Source: Streptococcus oralis Uo5
GTDB lineage: Bacteria > Bacillota > Bacilli > Lactobacillales > Streptococcaceae
Length of the DNA: 64,000 nt
Direction of reading: 5' to 3'
Assembly: GCF_000253155.1 (NCBI RefSeq)
Contig: NC_015291.1
Coordinates: 653,001-717,000, forward strand
The notes under the pieces: model-generated
Database searches by the model: none
What the model saw: the letters and a program-made list of their open reading frames with translations, nothing else
Told to the model about the DNA's origin: nothing
Position numbers and translations under genes: made by a program
Shown: positions 34,867 through 44,330 of the stretch, piece by piece
How positions within the stretch are numbered: position 1 is the first letter of the stretch
Layout of the letters: the number at the start of each line of letters is the position of its first letter

Positions 34867-34910
34867 TTAAATCGTTTTCACTTGACAAAAATTGGTCTAT
34901 ACCATATAAT
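34867..34910 (+). promoter_or_regulatory. nagB promoter with NagR-like operator and cre-like site
   Basis: TTGACA (34882-34887), a 17-bp spacer and TATAAT (34905-34910) form a consensus promoter. TGGTCTATACCA (34893-34904) in the spacer matches the GntR-type NagR/YvoA operator pattern. TTAAATCGTTTTCA (34867-34880), read on the other strand as TGAAAACGATTTAA, resembles a cre site. Regulation by amino sugars and by CcpA is inferred. Confidence 0.75.
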
Positions 34911-34939
34911 GAATATAGATTAAAACGGAGGATGAAAAG

Positions 34940-35647
34940 ATGAAAGTTATTAAAGTTGAAAATCAAGTTGAAGGTGGAAAAGTTGCTTTTGAGATTTTGA
35001 AGGAAAAATTGGCCAATGGTGCTCAAACATTAGGACTTGCGACAGGGAGCAGTCCGCTTGAGTTTTACAAGGAAATCGTTGAGAGTGACCTTGATTTTTC
35101 AAATCTAACCAGTGTAAACCTTGATGAGTATGTAGGACTTGACGGAGACAATCCTCAGTCTTACCGCCACTTTATGCAAGAACACTTATTCAACCAAAAA
35201 CCATTTAAAGAAAGTTTCTTGCCTCGTGGGATTAAGGACAATGCTGAAGCTGAAGTAGAACGCTACAACCAAATTTTGGTTGACCATCCAGTTGATTTTC
35301 AAATCTTGGGAATCGGTCGCAATGGACATATCGGATTTAATGAGCCAGGAACTGCCTTTGATAGCCAGACACACCTTGTAGACCTAGACCAGTCTACAAT
35401 TGAAGCCAATGCTCGCTTCTTTGACAAGATTGAAGACGTTCCAACTCAAGCCATCTCAATGGGGATTAAAAACATCTTGGATGCAAAGTCAATTATTCTC
35501 TTTGCTTATGGTGAGTCGAAAGCAGAGGCCATTGCTGGAACAGTATCAGGCCCAGTGACTGAGAATCTCCCAGCAAGTAGCCTACAAAACCACCCTGATG
35601 TGACGATTATCGCTGATGCAGAAGCGCTCAGCTTACTCGAAAAATAA
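34940..35647 (+). CDS. nagB: Glucosamine-6-phosphate deaminase
   Basis: This 235-residue enzyme should convert glucosamine-6-phosphate to fructose-6-phosphate and ammonia. Seen motifs are [21 protein letters not shown] (catalytic Asp), and [14 protein letters not shown]. It is the short allosterically simple form usual in Firmicutes. GGAGGA precedes the ATG. It would channel amino sugars freed from host glycans or from the cell wall into glycolysis. Confidence 0.96.
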   Translation: MKVIKVENQVEGGKVAFEILKEKLANGAQTLGLATGSSPLEFYKEIVESDLDFSNLTSVNLDEYVGLDGDNPQSYRHFMQEHLFNQKPFKESFLPRGIKDNAEAEVERYNQILVDHPVDFQILGIGRNGHIGFNEPGTAFDSQTHLVDLDQSTIEANARFFDKIEDVPTQAISMGIKNILDAKSIILFAYGESKAEAIAGTVSGPVTENLPASSLQNHPDVTIIADAEALSLLEK

Positions 35648-35656
35648 AAATTACAA

Positions 35657-35690
35657 GAACCACTTGCTCTTCGGAGTGAGTGGTTTTTTG
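35657..35690 (+). terminator. Terminator after nagB
   Basis: AACCACT...CTC (from 35658) pairs with GAG...AGTGGTT (to 35685) around a TTCG loop, then T5. Confidence 0.85.
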
Positions 35691-35894
35691 ATGCTTATAA
35701 GCTAGAAGTGAAATTTTGCAAATTTCGGTTTAATCTATAAAATATTTGAATAAAGAAATTATATAAATTTTAATTCAGGAAAAATATAATAAGATAATAA
35801 CTAAAATTAAGTATACGTTGTTTTTTCTTTTATAATTTAAATAATAACTAAAATTTTTTAAGTTTACTTAGTAGCGAAGCTGTAAAAAAAGTTG

Positions 35895-35900
35895 TATAAT
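35895..35900 (+). promoter_or_regulatory. -10 element of the CshA-like gene
   Basis: TATAAT lies 37 bp before the ATG. No convincing -35 is seen in the very AT-rich spacer (35691-35894). Confidence 0.45.
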
Positions 35901-35936
35901 ATTCTAAGTTATAAAATTATAATTAAGGAGATTATA

Positions 35937-38900
35937 ATGGGGAAAGATTTATTTAATCCACGCCTTCATAAGTTTTCTATTCGAAAACTAAATGTAGGTG
36001 TTTGTTCTGTGCTCTTGTCCACCTTGGTTCTATTGGGAGCAGCTACACAAGTTAGTGCTGATGAGACAAGTGTGACAAACTCTTTAAACGAGGTAGCTAA
36101 AACAAACCTTGATAAAACAACGGGGACTTCTATATCACCTACAGATTCTAAAACATCAGAAAAGTCTGAAACACCATCTGTAGTAGAATCCTCTCAACCA
36201 ACTAAAGAAACAGCAACTTCAAATTCTGGAGCAGAGCCTGCTGATAAAAAGAACAATGACCAATCGGTTATCTCTGAAACATCACAGTCTCCTGTTGAGA
36301 AACCAGTTACTTCTCCAGAAGATAAATCTATTGAGAGTGCTAAACCAGAAACTACAGTTGCTCCAATAATTGCTGAACCCACTGAGTCGTCTAGTGCTAC
36401 TGAACAATCTACACGTTCTCGTAGAGTTCGTCGTGATACCCAGGCAACTTCAGTTGCACCAGCTAGTTATGCAGGTGCGGACGATGCGACTCCTGTACCA
36501 CGTACATCTAAACCAGAATTGTCTGAATCAGAGAAGAAAGAAAGTACACAATTAGCAAAACAAATTAACTGGATTGATTTCTCTGATACAGCAAGCTTGA
36601 AAAACTTAGATCCTCAGGGAGGGTTTAAGATTGGAACTACTTATACGAAGGAAATTTCGCCTGGCTATGTAGTGACACTTACCGTTACAGAGCTCAAACC
36701 ATTTCAATCAACTGAAATCTATAAAAAACGGGTTGAAGGAACTTCATCTGCTGGAACTTATGATCCAAATGCAACAAACAATTATTTAAAAAATTGGAAA
36801 GATTATGGAAAAACTCCACCTCCTGTATCAGGTCAAGCGCAAGATAAATGGAGTACTATTGGTGGACAAGGTTTTGATACAAAAGGCCATAAAACACAAA
36901 TTATCGTACCAGTTGATGGTGTAAACTGGGGGGTTAAATTTAAAATAGAAGCCACTTATCGTGGTAAAAAAGTAAAACCAGCAGTTGTTATGGCTGATGG
37001 AGAAGATGCTAACCCTGGTGAATATGGTATTTTTACCACTAACGGTGAAGGTTGGGAATACGTAGGAGAATGGATGAAAGGTCCTCGTGCAAAAGGTCCT
37101 TACACTGTTACGACTGAAGAACTTGTTAAGCAGGCTGACAAGACAACAAGAGGTGGTCTACTAATCCTAAAAGATAAGACTGTCGATTGGAATAAGTTTT
37201 TGAGTCCTGATACAGTTACAGGTGGTCTAGGTAGTCAAGTATTTGGACCAATAGTTTCAGCAAGTAAAGCAGTGCCAGTTGTAATGACCCGTGGGGCTTC
37301 TGAGGTAGGTTTTTATGTTGCGACCGCAGGGCAACAGGCACTTATGATGGGATTCTTGGTAGTTGATGGTGGTGATGCGCCAGAAAGTTACGGTGAAGCT
37401 CACCATACTATCTCTACACGCGATTCGATAACAAATGCTCAAATAAAGCAACCTTACTTAGGTTCTACAGAAGCAGATATCGATGTGGATTCTAAAAATA
37501 ACTGGACTTCTGATGATCGTGAGGATGTTTCAGATGAAGGTTCACAGCAATTGCTAACTGCTGATCAATATAGCAATACTAACGACCTTTTGGATTTAAA
37601 TAAAGCTAAGAATGGCACTTATACTCTTAAGATTAAGGCTAATCCAAATGGTAATGCTAAAGCATATGTCAAAGCATGGGTGGACTTCAATAATAATGGG
37701 AAATTTGATGATAATGAAGGCAGTGTAGTTAAAGAAATAACTGCTAATGGAGATCACACTTTAACATTTAATGCAATTCCGAGTCTTAGTGGTGGCTTAG
37801 TTGACCAACTTGGAATGCGTGTGCGTATTGCGACTAATGCAGGTGATATTGAGAAGCCTACCGGGATGGCATTTAGTGGTGAAGTAGAGGACATGTTGGT
37901 TCGTCGTACTTATCCACCTCAAGGTGAAAAGAAAGAAACAACAGGTCTTCAAGGTGAAACACAAAATGCTACAGTTCACTTCACACCTAAAGGACCAGAT
38001 CGTTCAGACTTTGTAACTAATGCTAGCATGAGTAGCCAAGCGCCACAGATTTTGGATAATCAAGGAAATGTATTGACTCCAACAAACGGCAATACTTATG
38101 TGCGTCCGGAAGGAACCTATGTAGTGACTACTAATGGAGATGATATCGATGTAGCGTTCACACCAAATGCAGACTTCACAGGAACTGCTGAAGGGATTAA
38201 TATTCGTCGTACAGACTCAAACGGTTCATCAACTAACTGGCAATCAACTGATGCATCAAATCCAAATAAGAATGACATTTTGAACAATATGGATGGTCGA
38301 TACATTCCTACTGTTCGAAAGATACCAACATATGAATCAACTGGTGTTCAAGGTCAAGAACAAAACAAAAATCTAATCTTTAATGATGGCGATCCAGATA
38401 AAACGCCAGTGACTCCAGATGCTTCACGTCCTGCGACCTTTGTGGATGCTAACGGCCAACCTATTATTGGTAACTCAGTTCCTGCTACATCCAATGGTCA
38501 GTCAGTTGGAACTTATGAGTTAGACCCTAACACTGGTCAAGTCACTTTCAAACCTAACAAAAATTTTGTTGGTACCCCAGACCCAGTTACTGTCCAAGTA
38601 AATGATTCTAACGGTGTTCCTTACCGAGCACATTATAAACCAACAGTGACTAAGGTAACCCCAACCAGCACTAACGCAACCAGCACAGGTCCTCAGGGTG
38701 TTCCACAAACAGGAACTCCAAGCTTCCAAGGTGGTGATCCACTGGTTCCAATCGATGAAACAGTTGAGCCAACCTTCGCAGATGGAAGCAAAGAGAAATC
38801 TATTCCAGGTCAAGGAACCTACACGATTGCACCAGACGGAACTGTAACTTTCACCCCAGACAAGCAGTTTGTCGGAAACCCAGCTCCAGTTACAGTGAAG

Positions 38901-40307
38901 CGTGTGGATAAGAACGGTACTCCAGTCACTGCGACTTACAGTCCAGAGTTCACTAAAGTAACTCCTACAGGAACTGGCGCAACCAGCACAGGCCCTCAAG
39001 GCCTTCCACAAACAGGCACTCCAAGCTTCCAAGGTGGCGATCCACTGGTTCCAATTGATGAAACAGTTGAGCCAACTTTTGAAGATGGCAGCAAAGAGAA
39101 ATCTATTCCAGGTCAAGGAACTTACACGATTGCCCCAGACGGAACGGTAACTTTCACTCCAGACAAACAGTTTGTCGGAAACCCAGATCCAGTCACAGTC
39201 AAACGTGTGGATAAGAATGGCACCCCAGTCACTGCGACTTACAGTCCAGAGTTTACTAAGGTAACACCAACTGGTAAAGATACTTCTTCAGTGAACATTA
39301 AGGGGCTTGTTCAAACGGGTACGCCAACATTTGAAGGTGGTAATCCGCTTGTTCCAATCGATGAAACAGTGGCAGCAACATTTGAAGATGGATCAACTGA
39401 AAAAGTGATTCCAGGTGAAGGAACTTATGCAATCTCACCAGATGGCACCGTCACCTTCACTCCAGAAGCTAATTTTGTAGGAAAAGGAACAGGCGTAACG
39501 ATTGTCCGCAAGGATAAGAACGGTACTCCAGTTACTGCAAGCTATCGTCCAACAGTTGTAGATCCATCTACTGGTCATGACACGACTTCTACAGGAGCAA
39601 AAGGCCAACCACAAGTGGCAACTCCAACGTTTGAAGGACATATCGATTCGACTGTACCACCAACATTTGAGGATGGTAGCACGACTATGATTGTTCCGGG
39701 TGAAGGAAGCTATACAATTGATAAAGATGGTAAGATTACCTTTACTCCAGAACCAGACTTTGTTGGTACAGCTAAAGGATTGGTTGTGAAACGTCTGGAT
39801 ATGTATGGAAATGTAGTTACTGCTCACTACACACCAACTGTCCTTGGACAAACACAAGTGAGTGATGCGACATCAGAAGGTCTTAAAGGTCAAACTCAGA
39901 CTGGTAAACCAAACTTTACAGGTGATGTCGATCTGACAGTTCCGCCAACCTTTGAAGATGGAACAACTGAAAAAGTCGTTCCAGGTCAAGGAACTTATGT
40001 AATCTCACCAGATGGCACCGTCACCTTCACTCCAGAGGCAGACTTTGTAGGACAAGCCAAAGGTGTGAAAGTGATCCGTAAAGACCGTAATGGAAATATC
40101 ATTTCAGGATTCTATACTCCAACCGTAGTAGAACTTCCTGTCGTTGAAAATCCAGAACAACAAGATATTACAGAAGAAAGAACTGCTAAAACTCTTCCAA
40201 ATACGGGTTCTGAGGAGACATCTCACTTGACAGCTGGTCTATTGGCTGCTTTATCAGGTATGGGATTAATTTCTCTAGCTCAAAGAAAAAAATCTGAGGA
40301 AGAATAA
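35937..40307 (+). CDS. CshA-type fibrillar adhesin, LPXTG-anchored, short form
   Basis: The product has 1456 residues. A YSIRK-like signal (KFSIRKLNVGVCSVLL, cleaved near residue 41) leads into a Ser/Thr-rich low-complexity region (to ~160). A CshA non-repetitive NR2-like domain follows (~205-478), then a GEVED-type domain (~555-657, VKAWVDFNNNGKFDDNEG). Seven CshA fibril-type repeats of ~100 residues (TFEDGS...GTYTI.PDGTVTFTP...FVG) reach ~1400, and LPNTG is at 1420-1424. S. gordonii CshA forms fibrils that bind fibronectin and other bacteria; this protein is far shorter (CshA is about 2500 residues as I recall). The ATG at 35937 has AAGGAGA upstream and starts the signal peptide. The locus between nagB and rpsU is accessory in relatives. 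Confidence 0.9.
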   Translation: MGKDLFNPRLHKFSIRKLNVGVCSVLLSTLVLLGAATQVSADETSVTNSLNEVAKTNLDKTTGTSISPTDSKTSEKSETPSVVESSQPTKETATSNSGAEPADKKNNDQSVISETSQSPVEKPVTSPEDKSIESAKPETTVAPIIAEPTESSSATEQSTRSRRVRRDTQATSVAPASYAGADDATPVPRTSKPELSESEKKESTQLAKQINWIDFSDTASLKNLDPQGGFKIGTTYTKEISPGYVVTLTVTELKPFQSTEIYKKRVEGTSSAGTYDPNATNNYLKNWKDYGKTPPPVSGQAQDKWSTIGGQGFDTKGHKTQIIVPVDGVNWGVKFKIEATYRGKKVKPAVVMADGEDANPGEYGIFTTNGEGWEYVGEWMKGPRAKGPYTVTTEELVKQADKTTRGGLLILKDKTVDWNKFLSPDTVTGGLGSQVFGPIVSASKAVPVVMTRGASEVGFYVATAGQQALMMGFLVVDGGDAPESYGEAHHTISTRDSITNAQIKQPYLGSTEADIDVDSKNNWTSDDREDVSDEGSQQLLTADQYSNTNDLLDLNKAKNGTYTLKIKANPNGNAKAYVKAWVDFNNNGKFDDNEGSVVKEITANGDHTLTFNAIPSLSGGLVDQLGMRVRIATNAGDIEKPTGMAFSGEVEDMLVRRTYPPQGEKKETTGLQGETQNATVHFTPKGPDRSDFVTNASMSSQAPQILDNQGNVLTPTNGNTYVRPEGTYVVTTNGDDIDVAFTPNADFTGTAEGINIRRTDSNGSSTNWQSTDASNPNKNDILNNMDGRYIPTVRKIPTYESTGVQGQEQNKNLIFNDGDPDKTPVTPDASRPATFVDANGQPIIGNSVPATSNGQSVGTYELDPNTGQVTFKPNKNFVGTPDPVTVQVNDSNGVPYRAHYKPTVTKVTPTSTNATSTGPQGVPQTGTPSFQGGDPLVPIDETVEPTFADGSKEKSIPGQGTYTIAPDGTVTFTPDKQFVGNPAPVTVKRVDKNGTPVTATYSPEFTKVTPTGTGATSTGPQGLPQTGTPSFQGGDPLVPIDETVEPTFEDGSKEKSIPGQGTYTIAPDGTVTFTPDKQFVGNPDPVTVKRVDKNGTPVTATYSPEFTKVTPTGKDTSSVNIKGLVQTGTPTFEGGNPLVPIDETVAATFEDGSTEKVIPGEGTYAISPDGTVTFTPEANFVGKGTGVTIVRKDKNGTPVTASYRPTVVDPSTGHDTTSTGAKGQPQVATPTFEGHIDSTVPPTFEDGSTTMIVPGEGSYTIDKDGKITFTPEPDFVGTAKGLVVKRLDMYGNVVTAHYTPTVLGQTQVSDATSEGLKGQTQTGKPNFTGDVDLTVPPTFEDGTTEKVVPGQGTYVISPDGTVTFTPEADFVGQAKGVKVIRKDRNGNIISGFYTPTVVELPVVENPEQQDITEERTAKTLPNTGSEETSHLTAGLLAALSGMGLISLAQRKKSEEE
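38680..39285 (+). repeat. Two near-identical 303-bp CshA repeats
   Basis: The units starting at about 38684 and 38987 differ at few positions and encode PQTGTPSFQGGDPLVPIDET and its sequel twice. Flanking repeats (37950-38680 and 39290-40130) are more diverged but share blocks, for example an identical ~36-bp piece at about 39432 and 40005. Confidence 0.85.
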
Positions 40308-40395
40308 TTAGTGGCGAAAGTCATCAAGTAAGTTGTTTTAGATACTTGATTGAAATGATTACATTCATTGCTATCTAAGAAGATGTCAGTCTAAC

Positions 40396-40427
40396 AGAAA
40401 GAGAGAACCAAATGGTTCTCTCTTTTT
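40396..40427 (+). terminator. Terminator after the CshA-like gene
   Basis: AAAGAGAGAACCA (40398-40410) is complementary to TGGTTCTCTCTTT (40413-40425), then TT. Confidence 0.9.
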
Positions 40428-40503
40428 GGTAATTGGTTTAAAAATCGTTTAATTATTTTGCCACAATTGTTCACAATTCTACTAAAGTGGTATAATAAAG
40501 TTA

Positions 40504-40786
40504 TTCAGAGGGGGCTCGAAGTTTGATTTAATCACAGCCTTTCAAACCTTATTTTCATTGGCAGAATCTAGATGCTTCTTTTATGGAACTTCGAAGAATA
40601 CTCAAATCAGACGGGATGCTCTTACTGGCTTGTGAATATAACAAGTTGTCTTACTTTTTACCAGAGGTCCAAAGTGAAGAAGCATTTAGACGATTTTTGT
40701 TATCAGTAGGCTTTGAGCTCGTAACTAGTCAAAGAAAGGGATCATGGATCCTTTATAAAATTCATAAAGGATTTGTTAAAAAGTAG
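40504..40786 (+). pseudogene. Remnant of a SAM methyltransferase gene: 5' part deleted, one frameshift
   Basis: An extended -10 (TGGTATAAT, hexamer 40493-40498) and a purine-rich AGAGGGGG remain, but the coding part begins in mid-protein: FDLITAFQTL (40522-40551), typical of methyltransferase motif II-IV. One extra T in TTTT (40552-40557 region) shifts the frame; removing it joins FHWQNLDASFMELRRILKSD. The rest (40583-40786) reads MLLLACEYNKLSYF to the stop. The SAM-binding motif I half is missing. A 67-residue frame from 40583 exists but is unlikely to be functional. Confidence 0.75.
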
Positions 40787-40818
40787 CTTTTTTAAAATCT
40801 TTTACAGGAGGAATTAGA

Positions 40819-41133
40819 ATGAATACGAAGAATAGGAATTTGATAGAAGATAATAAAAAAGCTGAAAACAAAAGCTTTCTCTATTATTTACACGAGGAAA
40901 AAGTATTTGATTCGGACTCGCTGGCTGATTTATGTCGCTACGTAGAAAAGCTCGATTCTATTAGTATAGATCAGATGAGGGATTTGCATTTTATTGAAAA
41001 TCAAATTCTTCGTCATCTGGTATATCATTTTGATAGCAATGACTTGAGTAAGATTTCAAATCTTCCTGATGAATATTGGGAATATATTGAAGCTTTTGAA
41101 CAAGCAGTAACAAAGTTGTATGATTTGATGTAA
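40819..41133 (+). CDS. Hypothetical protein, 104 residues
   Basis: This small acidic, helical protein has no signal peptide or membrane segment and matches no family I know. It carries DSDSLADLCRYVEKLDSISIDQMRDLHFIENQ-type helices (described here by short parts: LCRYVEKLDSI, ILRHLVYHF, WEYIEAFEQAV). AGGAGGAATTAGA before the ATG is an excellent ribosome binding site. It lies between the broken methyltransferase and rpsU in an accessory pocket. Small acidic proteins in such places are often immunity factors, but nothing here proves it. Confidence 0.75.
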   Translation: MNTKNRNLIEDNKKAENKSFLYYLHEEKVFDSDSLADLCRYVEKLDSISIDQMRDLHFIENQILRHLVYHFDSNDLSKISNLPDEYWEYIEAFEQAVTKLYDLM

Positions 41134-41210
41134 AAATCGGTGGATTTGATAAAGTATGGGTAAGAAAGTAATTAATACACTGAGAAATAGGAATAAATGT
41201 AGGTTTCCTC

Positions 41211-41239
41211 TTGACAATTATTCATTTTGCGTGTAAAAT
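41211..41239 (+). promoter_or_regulatory. rpsU promoter
   Basis: TTGACA (41211-41216), a 17-bp spacer and TAAAAT (41234-41239) form a near-consensus promoter. Confidence 0.8.
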
Positions 41240-41273
41240 GGAATAGATCTTGAACTTGAAGGGAGTGAAAAAA

Positions 41274-41450
41274 ATGTCTAAAACAGTAGTACGTAAGAAT
41301 GAATCTCTTGACGATGCACTTCGTCGTTTCAAACGTGCGGTTACTAAAGCTGGTACTCTTCAAGAAACACGCAAACGTGAATTCTATGAAAAACCTTCTG
41401 TAAAACGTAAACGTAAATCAGAAGCAGCTCGTAAACGTAAAAAATTCTAA
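41274..41450 (+). CDS. rpsU: 30S ribosomal protein S21
   Basis: This is a 58-residue, strongly basic protein: [19 protein letters not shown] and a tail of [15 protein letters not shown]. The length and sequence are those of Firmicute S21, which sits near the anti-Shine-Dalgarno region of 16S rRNA. The ATG at 41274 has GGGAG upstream. Codon use is biased as expected for a highly expressed gene. It has its own promoter and terminator, and is embedded among accessory genes. Confidence 0.97.
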
Positions 41451-41458
41451 TTTGAAAT

Positions 41459-41487
41459 GAAAGGCTAGACTTGTCTAGTCTTTTTTT
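41459..41487 (+). terminator. Terminator after rpsU
   Basis: AGGCTAGAC (41462-41470) pairs with GTCTAGTCT (41473-41481) with one G-T pair, then T7. Confidence 0.88.
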
Positions 41488-41514
41488 GCACAATGTTTAG
41501 AGGAATAAATTGTT

Positions 41515-42477
41515 ATGAGAGAGTATATAAAAGAATATCAAAAGATGCGTGAAAATCACTTGGAAGATTGGGGTTATTGTGCTGATCCGATAGATTGGAA
41601 GGAATTTGAAGAGTCAAACCAAAGAATTTTTGAAAAGTATTTGACCGATTCAAAAGTATTGTCTGACAAGGTTTTAAGAGTAAAATTGTACAGTAGCTTA
41701 TTGCTAGATGATATTAAATATTTTGCCTATTATGCGGCGTTTTTAGATGGGGATTATAAGCAGTTAAACAACGCTCTATGGCAAACAGGAAGAACCGGGT
41801 TGTTGAGAGGTGGTTTGTTGGCAAGTGGAACCATCTACACAGATGGGATTTTGAAAGGCTTGTTTACCTCTTTTGCTTGTAACGATTTTTCAGTCATTCC
41901 ATCATTCATCCCCAAAGATTTACCCTTGTTGAAAGGAATCTATTATCCAGAAAATGTGATTAATATTTTATACGCTCTTTATTATCAAGATGAAGAAAGA
42001 TTATCCGAGTCTCTCTTGCGTGCACAACAGTTTTTAGGGAAGAAAAAACGAACTGGTATGGAAGAATTTTCTGTTCGGTATTTTATAAGTTTGGCAAGAA
42101 AAGATGCAGTTGCATTAAGCGCGTCCTTACAAAGTTTATGCCAAGCTTATCAGAGACGAGGCTTCCCCTATGAAAAGATTGATAAGTGCTTTGCGGATGA
42201 GATCCATGGTCTATATCGATTGATACGATTTTTTGACCATTCCTTGTTCGAAGAAGTCAGCATACCGTCTCATAAGACTTTTTTGAGGGACTTTGAAGAA
42301 TGGCAAGTTCGAAATCAGTTTCCACAAGGTCAACAGTTCTATACTTATTCTCAAGATATGGTTGATGCAAACAGAATGTTAACAAAAGGTCTTCCAAGAA
42401 TTTACTTAGAAAAATCTGGAAGGGACTTGGTGATAGACGTTGACCGATTTGCAGTAGATTTGTCTCGGCTAATTTGA
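41515..42477 (+). CDS. Hypothetical protein, 320 residues, possibly Imm49-like
   Basis: This soluble, mainly helical protein has stretches such as [34 protein letters not shown] and [19 protein letters not shown]. The YYAAFLDGD pattern and size remind me of the Imm49 polymorphic-toxin immunity family, but I cannot confirm this. No toxin gene is next to it. It follows the rpsU terminator by 28 bp with only a weak ribosome binding site (GAGGAATAAATTGTT) and no clear promoter. It may be read through from rpsU. The function is unknown. Confidence 0.8.
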   Translation: MREYIKEYQKMRENHLEDWGYCADPIDWKEFEESNQRIFEKYLTDSKVLSDKVLRVKLYSSLLLDDIKYFAYYAAFLDGDYKQLNNALWQTGRTGLLRGGLLASGTIYTDGILKGLFTSFACNDFSVIPSFIPKDLPLLKGIYYPENVINILYALYYQDEERLSESLLRAQQFLGKKKRTGMEEFSVRYFISLARKDAVALSASLQSLCQAYQRRGFPYEKIDKCFADEIHGLYRLIRFFDHSLFEEVSIPSHKTFLRDFEEWQVRNQFPQGQQFYTYSQDMVDANRMLTKGLPRIYLEKSGRDLVIDVDRFAVDLSRLI

Positions 42478-42576
42478 AAAAGTAGGAAAAGACTTCCTAG
42501 TCAAATCTTTTCCCAAGCAACATCAAATAAATACTGTAAATCCTGCAAAAAAAGGAAACTTCCACCTACAATCTGA

Positions 42577-42582
42577 TATAAT
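42577..42582 (+). promoter_or_regulatory. Extended -10 promoter of the hprK operon
   Basis: TGATATAAT (hexamer 42577-42582) lies 32 bp before the hprK ATG. A hairpin GGAAAAGA/TCTTTTCC (about 42486-42514) upstream may end the preceding transcript. Confidence 0.6.
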
Positions 42583-42613
42583 AGTAAGGAGAACTCGATT
42601 GAAGGAGGAAATT

Positions 42614-43549
42614 ATGTCGGTTTTAGTAAGAGAAGTAATTGAAAAGCTCAGACTAGATATTGTCTATGGTGAAGGCGAATTACTTGAAAAAGAAATCAAT
42701 ACTGCGGACATTATGAGACCTGGTCTTGAAATGACGGGCTATTTTGATTACTATACACCAGAACGGATTCAGCTGTTAGGGATGAAGGAGTGGTCCTATT
42801 TAGTTGCCATGCCTGCCCAGAACCGTTATCAAGTTTTGAAGAAAATGTTTCTACCTGAAACACCTGCGGTTATCGTGGCTCGTGGTCTGGTAGTTCCAGA
42901 GGAAATGTTAAGGGCTGCTAGAGAATGCAAGATTGCAATTTTAACTAGCCGAACAGCAACCAGCCGTTTATCTGGAGAACTTTCTAGCTACCTTGATTCC
43001 CGTTTGGCTAAACGTACCAGTGTGCATGGTGTCTTGATGGATATCTATGGCATGGGTGTCTTGATCCAAGGGGATAGTGGTATCGGTAAGAGCGAGACAG
43101 GTCTTGAGCTTGTGAAGCGTGGACACCGTCTAGTAGCAGACGATCGTGTAGATATTTATTCTAAGGATGAGATGACTCTTTGGGGCGAACCTGCTGAAAT
43201 CTTGAAGCATTTACTTGAGATTCGTGGAGTTGGGATTATCGATATCATGAGTCTTTATGGTGCAAGTGCTGTAAAAGATTCTTCACAAGTTCAGTTAGCA
43301 GTTTATCTAGAAAATTATGATACGCATAAGACCTTTGACCGTCTAGGAAACAATGCCGAAGAACTCGAAGTTTCTGGTGTAACGATTCCGCGTATCCGCA
43401 TTCCAGTAAAAACAGGACGAAATATCTCCGTTGTTATTGAGGCGGCTGCCATGAACTACCGTGCTAAAGAAATGGGCTTTGATGCGACGCGTTTATTTGA
43501 AGAACGCTTGACAAATCTAATCGCTCAAAATGAGGTGAAACATGATTAA
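42614..43549 (+). CDS. hprK: HPr kinase/phosphorylase
   Basis: This 311-residue enzyme should phosphorylate and dephosphorylate HPr on Ser46, the switch for CcpA-mediated catabolite repression. The P-loop GDSGIGKSE starts at G153, with [13 protein letters not shown] upstream (catalytic His) and the C-terminal signature region [10 protein letters not shown]. The ATG at 42614 follows GAAGGAGG; an in-frame TTG at 42599 is upstream of that site. It overlaps lgt by eight bases and heads the operon hprK-lgt-DUF948-YtxH. It provides the upstream signal for the cre-like sites seen at bgaA and nagB. Confidence 0.96.
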   Translation: MSVLVREVIEKLRLDIVYGEGELLEKEINTADIMRPGLEMTGYFDYYTPERIQLLGMKEWSYLVAMPAQNRYQVLKKMFLPETPAVIVARGLVVPEEMLRAARECKIAILTSRTATSRLSGELSSYLDSRLAKRTSVHGVLMDIYGMGVLIQGDSGIGKSETGLELVKRGHRLVADDRVDIYSKDEMTLWGEPAEILKHLLEIRGVGIIDIMSLYGASAVKDSSQVQLAVYLENYDTHKTFDRLGNNAEELEVSGVTIPRIRIPVKTGRNISVVIEAAAMNYRAKEMGFDATRLFEERLTNLIAQNEVKHD

Positions 43550-44330
43550 TCCAGTCGCATTTGAAATTGGTCCCTTTGCTATTCGTTGGTATGCTTTGTG
43601 TATTGTAGCTGGTTTGGTTCTGGCAGTCTATCTTGCTATGAAAGAAGCTCCTAAAAAGAAAATTCTGTCAGATGATATTTTAGATTTTATTCTGATTGCT
43701 TTTCCAGTTGCAATTTTAGGTGCTAGACTATACTACGTACTCTTTCGCTTAGATTATTATCTGCAAAATCCAGGTGAAATCATCGCCATCTGGAATGGTG
43801 GTTTGGCCATTTACGGAGGTTTGATAGCGGGCGCTATTGTTCTTTATATCTTTGCAGATAGAAAGTTGATTAATACTTGGGATTTCTTAGATATTGCAGC
43901 ACCGAGCGTCATGGTTGCCCAGAGTTTAGGGCGCTGGGGGAACTTCTTTAACCAAGAAGCCTACGGTGCAGCGGTAGATAATCTGGATTATTTGCCGGGC
44001 TTCATCCGTGCCCAGATGTACATTGATGGTAGCTACCGTCAGCCAACCTTCTTATATGAGTCGGTTTGGAATCTGATTGGATTTGCTTTGATCTTGATTT
44101 TTAGACGAAAATTAAAGGGAATCAGACGTGGTCATATCACTGCTTTCTACTTGATTTGGTATGGCTTTGGTCGTATGATTATCGAAGGGATGCGGATGGA
44201 TAGTCTCATGTTCTTTGGTCTGCGAGTTTCCCAATGGTTATCAGTTGTCCTTATCGGACTCGGTATTTTTATCATACTTTATCAAAATCGAAAGAAAGCC
44301 CCTTTCTATCATACAGAGGAGGAAAAATAA
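43542..44330 (+). CDS. lgt: Prolipoprotein diacylglyceryl transferase
   Basis: This 262-residue membrane enzyme should attach diacylglycerol to the lipobox cysteine of prelipoproteins such as the PstS and amino-acid-binding proteins encoded in this window. The signature [13 protein letters not shown] lies near residue 130, with seven hydrophobic segments. The hprK-lgt overlap is the usual Firmicute order. Confidence 0.95.
   Translation: MINPVAFEIGPFAIRWYALCIVAGLVLAVYLAMKEAPKKKILSDDILDFILIAFPVAILGARLYYVLFRLDYYLQNPGEIIAIWNGGLAIYGGLIAGAIVLYIFADRKLINTWDFLDIAAPSVMVAQSLGRWGNFFNQEAYGAAVDNLDYLPGFIRAQMYIDGSYRQPTFLYESVWNLIGFALILIFRRKLKGIRRGHITAFYLIWYGFGRMIIEGMRMDSLMFFGLRVSQWLSVVLIGLGIFIILYQNRKKAPFYHTEEEK

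Noticed and set aside
38520..39857. Long minus-strand frames within the CshA-like repeats
   Set aside because: They are antisense shadows of the biased repeat codons and lack starts with ribosome binding sites.
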